Assembly: GCA_034509755.1 (NCBI GenBank)
Contig: CM067553.1
Span: 48,736,110 to 48,800,109 of the forward strand
Reading direction: 5' to 3'
Length of the DNA stretch: 64,000 nucleotides
DNA from: Anisodus tanguticus
Lineage: Eukaryota > Streptophyta > Magnoliopsida > Solanales > Solanaceae
Positions 46,390 through 59,791 of the stretch are shown here, one piece after another (the stretch's first letter is position 1; every line of letters starts with the position of its first letter). The notes under the pieces were generated by a model that was not told the DNA's origin, made no database searches, and saw nothing but the letters and a program-made list of their open reading frames with translations. The position numbers and the translations under genes are program-made.

Positions 46390-49300
46390 TGAGAACTCAG
46401 ATACCAATTAATTAGTGTTTTGGGACCCTTAAATGCCAAAATATTCTCGGGGAAGCAATGAATATCGGTAACCAAACCGTTTGGGACGGACCCACAAATT
46501 TCAGGCGGATCAGTGTCTGTCGATAAAATTTTGAAAAATCCATGAGCTTATTACATATCGACAGCACTGATAACCTTGAATTTGTGTTTAAGGGCCCTGA
46601 AAAACTTAAATATTTATGATGATGCAATGAGTATCGATCACCAAATCGTTTGTAGTGGACCCATCATGTTTCATGTCGATCAGAGTTCGTCAATAAAATT
46701 TCAAAATATCAATGTGTTAACACATCGAGAGCTCTGATTTCCATGAATTCGTGTTTAACGCCCTAAAACGTTAAAAAAAATCACTGCAAAAGAATGAGTA
46801 TCGATCACCAAACCGTTTGTGATTGACCCGTCAAGTTTTAGGCCGATCAGATTCCGTCAATGGAATTTCAAAAATCCATGTGTTACACACCGAGTGTTTC
46901 ATTACCTATATATTTGTGTTTTAGGATCCTGAAACGCCAAAACATTTATGACGAAGCAATGATTATCGGTCACCAAATCATATGTGATGGATTAATCAAG
47001 TTTCATGTCAATGAGAGTCCGTCGATCAAATTTCGAAAATCCATATGCTAATACACACTAATAACTCTTATACCCATGAAATTGTGATTAAGGACCCTGA
47101 AATGCAAAAATATTAACAATGAAGCAATGAGTATCAGTCACCAAATCGTTTATGATGGACCCATCATGTTTCAGGCCGATCAGTATCCGTCGATAAAATT
47201 ACGAAAAATCCATGAGCTACTACACATCGAGAACTCTGATAACCATGAATTTGCGTTTATGGACCTTGAAACACCAAAATATTCACGGCGAAGTAATGAG
47301 TATCGATCGCCAATCCGTTTATGATGGACCCGTCAAGTTTTAGACCGATCAGAGTTTGTTGATCAAATTTCTGAAAATTCATGTGCTAATACACATCGAG
47401 ATCTCCGATCATAATGAATTCATGTTTTAGGATTCCGAAATGGCAAGAAATTTTCAACGAAGCAATGAGTATCGGTCACTAAACCATTTGTGATGGACCC
47501 GTCAAGTTTCAAGCCGATCAGATTCCGTCAATCAAATTTCAAAAAATCCATGTTTTAATATACAATGAGGACTGCGATACGCGTAAATTTGTGTTTCATG
47601 ACCCTGAAACGCCAAAATATTCATAACAAATAATAAGTATCGATCATCAAATTATTTGTGATGGACTTGCTAAGTTTCAGGCCACTCACAATTCGTCGAT
47701 CAAATTTTTAAAAAATCCATAATCAAATATACGCCCAGAACTTCGATAACCATGAATTCGTGTTTCAGGACCTTGAAACGCCAAAATATTCTAGGCAAAG
47801 CAATTATTATTGCTCACTTAACTGTTTACATGGACTCATCAAGTTTCAGGCTGATCAAAGTCCGTCAATTGAATTTCTAAAAAAAATCCATATGCTAATA
47901 CACACCAAGAACTCCAATACCCATGAATTTGTGTTTCAGGACCATAAAACACCAAAAACTTTGCGGTGAAGCAATGCGTATCAGTATCCAAATCGCTTGT
48001 GATGGACCCATCAAGTTTAAGGCCGATTAGAGTATATCGATCAAATTTTGAAACATTCATGTGCTAATACACACTGGGAACTTCGATATTGTGTTTCAGG
48101 ACCCCAAAATAGCAAAAAATTCACGTCGAGGCAATGACTATCGGTCACCAAATTATTTGTGATTGACCTATCAAGTTTAAGGACAATCAGAGTTCGTCAA
48201 TCAAATTTTATAAATCCATTTAATACACACCAAGAACTACGATATCTATGAATTTGTGTTTTAGGACCTTGAAACGCCAAAATATTCACAGCAAATAATG
48301 AGTATCGATCACCAAATAGTTTGTGATGGACCTATCAAGTTTTATGCCGATCACAATCCAACGATCAATTTTTAAAAAATCCATAATCAAATACACACCC
48401 ATACTCCGATAACCATGAATTCGTGTTTAAGGATCTTGAAACGCCAAAATATTCACGACAAAGCAGTGAGTATTGGTCACCAAACCATTTGTGATGGACG
48501 TGTCAAGTATCAAGCCAATTCGAGTCCGTCGATCAAATTTTGAAAACTTTATGTGCACACCGAGAACTCCGATAATAATGAATTCGTGTTTAGGACTCCA
48601 AAGTGGCAAGAATTCGCTGTGAAGCAATGATTATCGGTCACCAAACCATTTGTGATGTACCCATCAAGTTTCAGGCCGATCAGAGTCTGTCGATCAAATT
48701 TCAAAAATTTTATGTGCTTATTCACATCGAGAACTTCGATACCAATTAATTAATGTTACGGGACCCTGAAACACCAAAATATTCTCGGGGAAGTAATGAA
48801 TATCGATAACCAAACCATTTGTGATGGGCCCAACAAGTTTCAAACAGATCAATGTCTGTCGATAAAATTTTAAAAAGGTCATGTGCTATTACACATCAAG
48901 AGCTCCGATAACCTTGAATTCGTGTTTAAGGACCCTAAAACATAAATATTCATGACAAAGCAATGAGTATCGATCACCAAATCATTTGTAATTGACCCAT
49001 CAAGTTTCATTCCGATCAGAGTCTGTCGATAAAATTTCAAAATATCCATTTGTTAACACACCGAGAGATTTGATTTCCATGAATTCGTGTTTAACGACCC
49101 TGAAATGCCAAAACATTCACAACAAAGGAATGAGTATCGGTCACCAAACCGTTTGTGATGGACCCATCAAGTTTTAGGCCGATCAGAGTCCGTCAATAGA
49201 ATTTCAAAAATCCATGTGTTAATACACACCGAGTACTCCATTACCTAATAATTTATGTTTTAGGATCCTGAAATGCCAAAACATTCGCTGCAAAGCAATG

Positions 49301-52300
49301 AGTATCGGTCACCAAACCATTTGTGATTGACCTGTTGAGTTTCAGGCCGATCAGAGACCGTCGATCAAATTTCAAAAAATCCATGTGCTAATACACACTA
49401 AAAATTTTGATAATAATGAATTCGCGTTTTAGGATTTCGAAATGGTAAAAATATTGCGGCAAAGCAATGAGTACCCGTCACCGAACCATTTGTGATGGAC
49501 CCGTCAAGTTTCGGGTTGATTAGAATCCGTTGATAAAATTTTGAAAAATCCATGTGCTAATGAATTCGTGTTTTAGGACCCTGAAACGTCGAAAACTCCA
49601 AGAATCATGAATTCGTGTTTCAGGACCCTGAAACGCCAAAACGTTCATGACGAAGCAATGAGTATCGGTCACCAAATCGTATGTGATGGATTAATCAAGT
49701 TTCAGGTCAATGAGAGTCCATCGATCAAATTTCAAAAATTCATGTGCTAATACACACTAATAACTCTTATACCCATGAAATTGTGATTAAAGACCCAGAA
49801 ATGCCAAAATATTAACAATGAAGCAATGAGTATCAATCACCAAATCGTTTGTGATGGACCCGCCAAATTTTAGACCAATCAGAGTCTGTCGATCAAATTT
49901 CAAAAAAATCCTTATGCTTATACACACCGAGAACTCCGATAACCATGGATTCGTGTTTAAGGACCATAAAATGTCAAAATATTCACGATGAAGTAATGAG
50001 TACCGATCATTAAATCATTTGTGATGGACCCGTCAAGTTTCATGTCGATGAGAGTCCGTCGATCAAATTTCGAAAAATTCATGTGCTAATACTCATCGAG
50101 AACTCCAATAATAATGAATTCATTTTCAGAACTCCGAAATGACAAAAAATTATGATGATGCAATGAGTTCGGCCACCAAACCATTTATGATTGACCCATC
50201 ATGTTTTAGGTCGATCAGTATCTGTGAATAAAATTATGAATAATACATTAGCTAATACACACCGAGAACTCTGATAACCATGAATTCATGTTTAAGGACC
50301 TTCTAATGCCAAAATATTCGGGGCAAAGCAATGAGTATGGATCGCCAATCCGTTTGTGATGGACCCATCAAGTTTCAGGTCGATCAGAGTTTGTTGATCA
50401 AAATTCAGAAAATGTATGTGCTAATACATACTGAGATCTCCGATCATAATGAATTCATGTTTTAGGACTCCAAAATGACAAGAAATTCTCGGCGAAGCAA
50501 TGAGTATCGGTCACCGAACCATTTGTGATGGACCCGTCAAGTTTCAGGCCAATCAGAGTTCGTCAATCAAATTTATGTTTCAGGACCCTGAAATGCCAAA
50601 ATATTCGCAACAAACAATGAGTATCGATCACCAAATCGTTTGTGATGGACCTGCCAAGTTAATAGACGACCAGACTCCGTTTATCAAATTTCAAAAAATC
50701 CATGTGCTAATATACACCGAGAACTCCGATAACCATGGATTCATGTTTAAGGACCATAAAATGCCAAAATATTCACGATGAAGTAATGAGTACCGATCAT
50801 TAAATCATTTGTGATGGACCCGTCAAGTTTCATGTCGATGAGAGTCCGTCGATCAAATTTCAAAAAATTCATGTGCTAATACTCATCGAGAACTCCGATA
50901 ATAATGAATTCATTTTCAAAACTCTGAAACGACAAAAAATTAAGATGATGCAATGAGTTCGGTCACCAAACCATTTATGATTGACCCATCATGTTTTAGG
51001 CCTATCGGTATCCGTGAATAAAATTATGAATAATACATGAGCTAATACACACACAGAACTCTGATAACCATGAATTCATGTTTAAGGACCTTGTAATGCC
51101 AAAATATTCGGGGCAAAGCAATGAGTATGGATCGCCAATCCGTTTGTGATGGACCCGTCAAGTTTCAGGTCGATCAGAGTCTGTTAATCAAATTTCAAAA
51201 AATGTATGTGCTAATACACACTGAGATCTCCGATCATAATGAATTCATATTTTAGGACTCCAAAATGACAAGAAATTCTCGGCGAAGCAATGAGTATCGG
51301 TCACCGAACCGTTTGTGATGGACCCGTCAAGTTTCAGGCCGATCAGAGTCCGTCAATCAAATTTATGTTTCAAGCCCCTGAAATGCCAAAATATTCGCAA
51401 CAAACAATGAGTATCGATCACCAAATCGTTTGTGATGGACCCGCCAAGTTAATAGACGACCAGACTCCGTTTATCAAATTTCAAAAAATCCATGTGCTAA
51501 TACACACAGAGAACTCCGATAACCATGGATTCGTGTTTAAGGACCCTGAAATATCGGTCACCAAATCCTTTGTGATGGACCCGTCAAGTTTCAGGTCGAT
51601 TAGAATCGGTCGATAATATTTTGAAAAATCGATGTGCACACACCGAGAACTCCAAAAATCATGAATTCGTGTTTCAGGGCCCTCAAATGCCAAAACGTTC
51701 CCAGCGAAACAATGAGTATCAGTCACCAAATCATATGTGATGGACCAATCAAGTTTCAAGTCGATTAGAGACCGTCGATGAAATTTCAAAAATCTATGTG
51801 CTAATACACACTAATAACTCTAATACCCGAGAAAACTTGACTAAAGACCATGAAATGTCAAAATATTAATGGTGAAGGAATGAGTATCAGTCACCAAACT
51901 GTTTGTGATGGACCGATAAGTTTCAAGTCGATCAGAGTATGTCGATCAAATTTTGAAAAATTCATGTGCTAATACACATCGAGAACTTCGATAACCATGG
52001 ATTCATTTTTAAGGACCTTAAAACTCCAAAATATTCACGGCAAAGCAACGAGTATCGATCATTAAACCATTTGTGATGGACCCGCCAAGTTTTAGGCCGA
52101 TCATAGTTTGTCGATCAAATTTTAAAAATTCACGTGCTAATACACACCGAGAACTCCGATAATAATGAATTCATTTTTAGAATTCCAAAATGACAAAACA
52201 ATTACGACGAACCAATGAGTTCGATCACCAAATAGTTTGTGATGGACCTATCAAGTTTAAAGCCGATCATAATCCGACGATCTATTATTAAAAAATCCAT

Positions 52301-55300
52301 AATCAAATACACACCCAGACTCCGAAAACCATGAATTCGTGTTTAAGGACCTTGAAACGCCAAAATACGACAAAACAATGAGAATTAGTCACCAAATCAT
52401 TTGTGATGGACGTGTCAAGTATCAAGTCAATCCGAGTCCGTCGATCAAATTTTGAAAAATCCATGTGCTAATACACCTCGAGAACTTCAATAATAATGAA
52501 TTCGAGTTTAGGACTCCAAAATGGCAAGAATTCACTGTGAAGCAATGATTATCGATCACCAAACCATTTGTTATGTACCCGTCAAGTTTCAGGCCGATCA
52601 GAGTCTATCGATCAAATTTCAAAAACTTTATGTGCTTATTCACATCGAGAACTCCGATACCAATTAATTAATGTTTCGGGACCCTGAAACACCAAAATAT
52701 TCTCATGGAAGAAATGAATATCGGTAATCAAACCATTTGTGATGGGCCCAACAAGTTTCAGACTGATCAGTGTCCGTCGATAAAATTTTGAAAAAAATCA
52801 TGTGCTATTACACATCAAGAGCTCCGATAACCTTGAATTCATGTTTAAGGACCCCAAAACCTAAATATTCATGACAAAGCAATGGGTATCGATCACCAAA
52901 TCATTTGTAATGGACCCATCAAGTTTCATGTCGATCAAAGTCTGTCGATAAAATTTCAAAATATACATTTGTTAACACATCGAAAGCTTTGATTTCCATG
53001 AATTCGTATTTAACGACCCTGAAATGTCAAAAACTTCACAGCAAAATAATGAGTATCGGTCACCAAATCGTCTGTGATGGACCCGTCAAGTTTCAGGCCG
53101 ATCAGAGTCCGTCACTAGAATTTCAAAAATCCATGTTTAATACACACCGAGTACTCCATTACCTATGAATTTGTGTTTTAGGATCCTGAAATGCCAAAAC
53201 ATTCGCGGTAAAGCAAAGAGTATCGGTCACCAAACCGTTTGTGATTGACCCGTTGAGTTTTAGGCCGATCAGAGACCGTCCATCAAATTTCAAAAAATCC
53301 ATGTGCTAATACACACTGAAAACTTCGATAATAATGAATTCGTGTTTTAGGATTCCGAAATGGAAAAAAATATCGCGGCTAAGAAATGAGTATCCGTCAT
53401 CAACCCATTTGTGATGGACCCGTCAAGTTTCAGGTCGATTAGAATCCGTTGATAAAATTTTGAAATGTCCATGTGCTAATGAATTCGTGTATCAGGACCC
53501 TGGAACGTCGAGAACTCCAAGAATCATGAATTCGTGTTTTCGGACCATGAAATGCCAAAACGTTCATGACGAAGCAATGAGTATCGGTCACCAAATCGTA
53601 TGTGATGAATTAATCAAGTTTCAGGTCAATGAGATTCTGTTCGATCAAATTTCGAAAATCCATGTGCTAATACACACTAATAACTCTTATACCCATGAAA
53701 TTATGATTAAGGACCCTGAAATGCCAAAATATTAACAGTGAAGCAATGAGTATCAGTCACCAAATCGTTTGTGATGGACCCGCCAAGTTTCATACCGATC
53801 AGAGTCTGTCGATCAAATTTCAAAAAAAACTTATGCTTATACACACCGAGAACTCTGATAACCATGAAAGGCCAAAATATTCACAACGAAGTAATGAGTA
53901 TCGATAATTAAATCGTTTGTGATTGACCCGTCAAGGTTCATGTCAATGAGAGTTCGTCGATCAAATTTCAAAAAATTCATGTGCTAATACACATCGAGAA
54001 CTCCGATAATGATGAATTCATTTTCAGAACTCCGAAACTATAAAAAATTATAACGAAGCAATGAGTTCGGTCACCAAACCATTTATGATAGACCCATCAT
54101 TTTTTAGGTCGATCAATATCCGTGAATAAAATTATGAATAATACACACCGAGAACTCTAATAACCAAGAATTCGTGTTTAAGGACCTTGTACTGCCAAAA
54201 TATTCGCGGCAAAGAAATGAGTATAGATCGCCAATCCGTTTGTGATGGACCTGTCAAGTTTGAGCTCGATCAGAGTCTGTTGATCAAATTTCAAAAAATG
54301 TATGTGCTAATACACAGTGAGATCTCCGATCATAATGAATTCGTGTTTTAGGACTCCAAAATGATAATAAATTCTCGGCGAAGCAATGAGTATCGGTCAC
54401 CGAACCGTTTGTGATAGACCCGTCAAGTTTCAGGCCGATCAATATCCGTTAATCAATTTTCAAAAAATCTATGTGTTAATACACACCGATAATTATGATA
54501 CCCGTGAATTTATGTTTCAGGACCCTGAAATGCCAAAATTTCGCAACAAACAATGAGTATCGATCACCAAATCGTTTGTGATGGACCCGCCAAGTTAATA
54601 GACGACCAGACTCCGTTTATCAAATTTCAAAAAATCCATGTGATAATATACACCGAGAACTCCGATAACCATGGATTCGTGTTTAAGGACCCTGAAATGC
54701 CAAAATATTCACGGCGAACCAATTAGTATCGGTCACCAACCCATTTGTGATGGACCCGTCAAGTTTCAGGTCGATTAGAATCGGTCGATAATATTTTCAA
54801 AATTGATGTGCTAATACACACCGAGAACTCCAAAAATCATGAATTCATGTTTCAGGACCATGAAACGCCAAAACGTTCACAACGAAGCAATGAGTATCAG
54901 TCACCAAATCGTATGTGATGGACCAATCAAGTTTCAGGCCGATCAGAGACCGTCGAGGAAATTTCATTAATCTATGTGCTAATACACACTAATAACTCTG
55001 ATACTCATGAAAACGTGATGAAAGACCCTGAAATTCCAAAATATTAACGGTGAAGCAATGAGTATCAGTCACCAAATCGTTTGTGATGGACCGATCAAGT
55101 TTCAGGCCGATCAGATTCCATCGATCAAATATTGAAAAATCCATGTGCTAATACACACCGAGAACTTCAATAACCATGGATTCATTTTTAAGGACCTTAA
55201 AACTCCAAAATATTCACGGAAAAGCAACGAGTATCGATCATTAAACCATTTGTGATGGACCCGTCAGTTTCAGGCTGATCAGAGTTCGTCGATCAGTTTT

Positions 55301-56400
55301 TAAAAATTCACGTGCTAATACACAACGAGAACTCCGATAATAATGAATTCATTTTTCGAACTCCGAAACGACAAAAAAATTACGGCGAATCAATGATTTC
55401 GATCACCAAACCGTTTATGATGGATCCACTAAGTTTCAGGCTAATCACAATCCGTCGATCAATTTTTAAAAAATTCATAATCAAATACACACTCAACTCT
55501 GATAACCATGAATTTGTGTTTAACGACCTTGAAACGCCAAATTATTCAGAACAAAGCAATGTGCATTGGTCACCAAACCATTGGTGATGGACGTGTCAAG
55601 TATCAAGCTGATCCGATTCTGTCAATCAAATTTTAAAAAATCCATGTGCTAATACACACCGAAAACGTCGATAATAATGAATTCATGTTTTAGGACTCCA
55701 AAACGGCAAGAATTCACTGTGAAGTAATGGTTATCGGTCACCAAACCATTTGTGATGTACCCGTCACGTTTCAGGCCGATCAGAGTCCGCCGATCAAATT
55801 TCAAAAAAATATATGTGCTTATACACATCGAAAACTCTGATACCAATTAATTAGTGTTTCTGGACCCTGAAACGCCAAAAAATTCTTGGGGAAGCAATGA
55901 ATATCGGTAACCAAACTGTTTTTTATGGGCCCAGCAAGTTTCAGACCGATCAGTGTCCGTCGATAAAATTTTGAAAAATCCATGTGCTATTACACATCAA
56001 GAGCTCCGATAACCTTGAATTTGTGTTTAAGGACCCTAAAATCCTAAATATTCATGACGAAGCAATGAGTATCGATCACCAAATAATTTGTAATGGACCC
56101 ATCAAGTTTCATTCCGATCAGAGTCCGTCAATAAAATTTCAAAATATCCATATAGTTAACACATCGAGAGCTTTGATTTCCATGAATACGTGTTTAACGA
56201 CCCTAGAATGTCAAAAAATTCACGGCAAAAAAATGAGTATTGGTCACCAAACCGTTTGTGATGGACACGTCAAGTTTCAGGTCGATCAGATTTTGTCAAT
56301 GGAATTTCAAAAATACATGTGATAATTTAAATACACCGAGTGCTCCATTACCTATATATTTGTGTTTTAGGATCCTGAAACGCCAAAATATTCGCGGCAA
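46390..56400 (+). repeat. Higher-order cassette of four monomer variants
   Basis: Four variants recur in fixed order. V1: 'accaattaattagtgttt' with 'ggggaagcaatgaatatcgg'. V2: 'cctaaatattcatgac' with 'gacccatcaagtttcat'. V3: 'gatttccatgaattcgtg' with 'tttaacgaccctg'. V4: 'tccattacctatatatttgt' with 'ttttaggatcctgaaa'. V1 starts at about 46400, 48735, 52655 and 55840, and in decayed form near 40090 and 41560. Spacing of 2.3, 3.9 and 3.2 kb is irregular because other monomers are gained or lost between cassettes. Confidence 0.75.
49921..51529 (+). repeat. 790-bp tandem duplication inside the satellite
   Basis: 49921 onward matches 50711 onward at an exact 790-bp offset with only scattered differences, to about 51529. 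790 bp is not a multiple of the monomer because each copy contains the same truncated monomer, joining 'caatcaaattt' directly to 'atgtttca' (about 50575 and 51365). The shared deletion shows the block was copied as a unit. It is the most homogeneous part of the array. Confidence 0.88.
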
Positions 56401-57742
56401 AGCAATGAGTATCGGTCACCAAACCGTTTGTGATGGATTAATAAAGTTTCAGGTCAGTCAGAATACGTCGATCAAATTTCAAAAATCCATGTGCTAATAC
56501 ACAGTAATAACTATGATACCCATGAAATTGTGATTAGTGACCTTGAAATGCCAAAATATTAACGGTGAAGAAATGAGTATGAGTCACCAAATCGTTTGTG
56601 ATTGACCCGTCAAGTTTCAGACCGATCAGAGTCCATCGATCAAATTTTGAATAAACCATGTGCTAATACATACCGAGAACTCCGATAACCATGGATTCGT
56701 GTTTAAGGACCCTGAAACATCAAAATATTCATGATGAAGCAATGAGTATAGATCATTAAACCATTTGTGATGGACCCGTCAAGTTTTAGGCCGATTAGAG
56801 CCTGTCGATCAAATTTCAAAAAATTCATGTGCTAATACACATCGAGAACTCAGAAAATAATGAATTCATTTTCAAGACTCCGAAACGACGAAAACATACG
56901 GCGAAGCAATGAGTTCGGTCACCAAACCATTTATGATGGACCCATCATGTTTCAGGCCGATCAGTATCCATCGATAAAGAAAAATCTATGAGCTAATACA
57001 CACCAAGAACTTCGATAACCATGAATTTTTGTTTAAGGACATTGGAACGCTAAAATATTTGCGGCGAAGAAATGAGTATCGATCGACAATCCGTTTATGA
57101 TAGACCCGTCAAGTTTCAGGCCGATCAGAGTCTGTTGGTCAAATTTCAAAAAATGTATGTGCTAATTCACACTGAAATCTTTGATCATAATGAATTCGTG
57201 TTTTAGGACTCTGAAACGGCGAGAAATTCTCAGCGAAGCAATGAGTATCGATCACCAAACCGTTTGTGATGGACCCATCAAGTTTTAGGCTGATCAGAGT
57301 CCGTCAATCAAATTTCAAAATATCCCTGTGTTAATACACATCGAGAACTACGATACCCGTGAATTTGTTTTTCATGACCCTAAAACACCAAAATATTCGC
57401 AGCAAATAATAAGTATCGATCACCAAATCGTTTGTGATGGACTTGCCAAGTTTTAGGCCACTCACAATTCGTCAATCAAATTTTAAAAAAGTCCATAATC
57501 AAATATACACCCAGAACTCTGATAACCATGAATTCATGCTTCAGGACCTTGAAACGCAAAAATATTCGAGGCGAAGCAATGATTATTGCTCACTTAACTG
57601 TTTATATGGACTCATCAAATTTCAGGCCGATCAAAGTCCGTCAATCGAATTTCAAAAAATCCATATGCTAATACACACCAAGAACTCTAATACCCTCGAA
57701 TTCATGTTTTAAGACCCTGAAACACCAAAAAAAATTACGGCT

Positions 57743-57885
57743 AAGCAATGCATATCAATATCCAAATCGCTTGTGATGGACCCATCATGTTTCAGGCCGA
57801 TGAGAGTCTGTCGAAGCAATGCATATCAATATCCAAATCGCTTGTGATGGACCCATCATGTTTCAGGCCGATGAGAGTCTGTCGA
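57743..57885 (+). repeat. 71-bp exact tandem duplication in the satellite
   Basis: 'aagcaatgcatatcaatatc' to 'gatgagagtctgtcg' occurs twice in a row (starts 57743 and 57814), identical by eye. It is a partial-monomer duplication near the right edge of the array. Confidence 0.9.
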
Positions 57886-58444
57886 TCAAATTTCAAAAAA
57901 TACATCTGCTAATACATACCGAGAACTTCAATAACCATGAATTTGTGTTTTAGGACCCCGAAACAACAAAAAATTCACGTCGAAGCAATGACTATCGGTC
58001 ACCAAACATTTGTGATCGACCCATCAAGTTTAAGGTCGATCAGAGTTCGTCAATCAAATTTCATAAAATTCATACACCGAGAACTACGATACCTATGAAT
58101 TTGAGTTTCAGGACCTTGAAACGCCAAAATATTCACAACAAATAATGAGTATCGATCACCAAATAATTTGTGATAGACCGTCAAGTTTCTGGCCAATCAG
58201 AGTTCGTCGATCAAATTTCAAAAAATCCAAGAATTCATGTCAGGACCTTGAAACGCCAAAATATTCATGGCAAAGCGATGAATATCAGTCACCTAACCAT
58301 TTGTGATGGACCCGTCAAGTTTCAGGCCAATTAGAGTCCGTCGATCAAATTTCAAAAAATTCATGTGCATTACACACCAAAAACTTCGATAACAATGAAT
58401 TTGTGTTCAGGACTCCGAAACGGCAAAAAATTCACGGAGAAGCA

Positions 58445-59560
58445 AGTACTTGAAGATATACAAGCCAACTTTTAATGACACGTAGTCACAGATTTAAGAC
58501 CTACAAACAACTCATTGCAAAAAATGCAAGAGGCAATATGATCAAGGACAAATTATATATTATCCGGAATAGGTACAATTGAGAATACTTCATGGAAATG
58601 ATCAACCAATGTTCAATATTATTTGCTTAGAATCAACAACAATTTGAAACTAAACCATAAATAGAAACAAATCAACCAAAAAATTGTAGAAACTGAAAAA
58701 ATTCATGTTAGATTGGAGATAGAACTACACTGATTGTTATTATACATTGATGAGGCTCGAACAATCTTAAACGTTCATACCATCTCCGTTAAAATGATCA
58801 AGGAATATAAACTCACTCTTAAATCCGTCGTTAAAAATGATAACTTTATGAACTCCTCCCTCCCGTTCATTGAATACGCATGCCTTCAATAGGATACATT
58901 TAAGTGAATCAACGCTAATTCATTGGTATTCCACAACACAAGGATGCAAACTGTTTGATGCTTAACAACTACAGAGTCGCCATTGTTCTCTTGCGCATCG
59001 TCCAGAAGGCAGCATAGTACCGATTCTGCAAGACCAAAGTTTAGTGTAGATGTATAAAATACCGAAGAACGATATATTGAACCTACCACAAACTTTTAAC
59101 AATTCCACATGCAACTATTGAAGAAGGGGTGCAGATGACATATTAGACGAATCCCATATCAAAATGGGTGAGGAAAGTGAACAGTTTTATAAGGCATAGC
59201 ACAGTTTTGATTTTGGGCTCGACGATAGCATAGTCCGAGGAACAAGTCTATGAGGCCTATTGGGCCAAAGCAGACAATGTATGCCATGGGCTTGGGTCAT
59301 GACAATTTAAAGGAGAATATGAAGACAATCAAAACGGAAAATGTTAACAATCAAAGGGAAGGTAAAGAGTATACAGTTGTACAGAACACATAGCTAATAA
59401 TATCAAAATTATTTTCATCAATACAAAAGGATTTGTTTGATTGTAATCTAAGAAATTATGTAACTACACCACTAGGAATCCTAATACATGAAGCATGGAT
59501 TTCAAACTATGCATTTTCCTAAACTTTGCAGAATATGCCAACACTACTGCACCTGCTAGT
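58445..59560. other. Low-copy-looking DNA right of the satellite, with an LTR-like fragment
   Basis: The array stops inside a monomer at about 58444. The minus-strand stretch around 59035-58886 looks like a final exon: acceptor 'ggtcttgcag', then ESVLCCLLDDAQENNG, VKHQTVCILVLWNTNE, LALIHLNVSY, stop. I do not recognise it. About 59130-59304 is repeat-like: on the minus strand it starts TGTCATGACCCAAGCCCATG and contains 'cctcggactatgctatcgtc', resembling a short LTR or TRIM end. Neither call is firm. Confidence 0.35.
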
Positions 59561-59791
59561 TTAATTTACTGCAGTTTTGGTATAAAGCCTTCGAAGTTCT
59601 CATTTGTAAATTCTATTTCACTGGGAATTAACCAGTGATGATTGATGAAGCCCATTGTAGATATATCATGCTCTCTTTTAATTTACTGCACTTTTGATAT
59701 ATAGCCTTCGAAGTTCTCATTTGTAAAATTTCATTTCAGTAGGAATTAATGAGTGAAGCAGGCCATAGTAAGATATATAATGCTCTCTTTT
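59561..59791. repeat. 117-bp tandem duplication
   Basis: 'ttaatttactgca.ttttg' starts at 59561 and 59678. Both copies continue with 'agccttcgaagttctcattt', 'gtaaa', 'gaagc' and end in 'atgctctctttt'. Two copies, moderately diverged. No gene is associated. Confidence 0.85.

Larger units (their letters stand above)
37630..58444 (+). repeat. Satellite DNA array, about 169-bp monomer, about 20.8 kb
   Basis: Uninterrupted head-to-tail monomers from end to end. Conserved blocks in order: 'atgagtatcggtcaccaaac', 'cgtttgtgatggacccgtca', 'agtttcaggccgatcagagt', 'ccgtcgatcaaatttcaaaa', 'atccatgtgctaatacacac', 'cgagaactccgataaccatg', 'aattcgtgtttaaggaccct', 'gaaacgccaaaatattcacg', 'gcgaagca'. Typical spacing is 167-171 bp, so roughly 120 monomers. 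Many monomers have GAATTC in 'atgaattc', so an EcoRI ladder is expected. Monomers differ substantially, and recognisable variants recur in the same order. All plus-strand open frames here are satellite read-through. I do not recognise it as a named satellite. Confidence 0.96.

Noticed and set aside
37630..58444. Plus- and minus-strand open frames up to 185 codons in the satellite
   Set aside because: They are read-through of repeated monomers; the peptide motifs recur with the DNA repeat and shift frame each unit, so they are not separate genes.
37630..58444. CRISPR-like array
   Set aside because: Long contiguous monomers without spacers, in plant nuclear DNA; this is a satellite.
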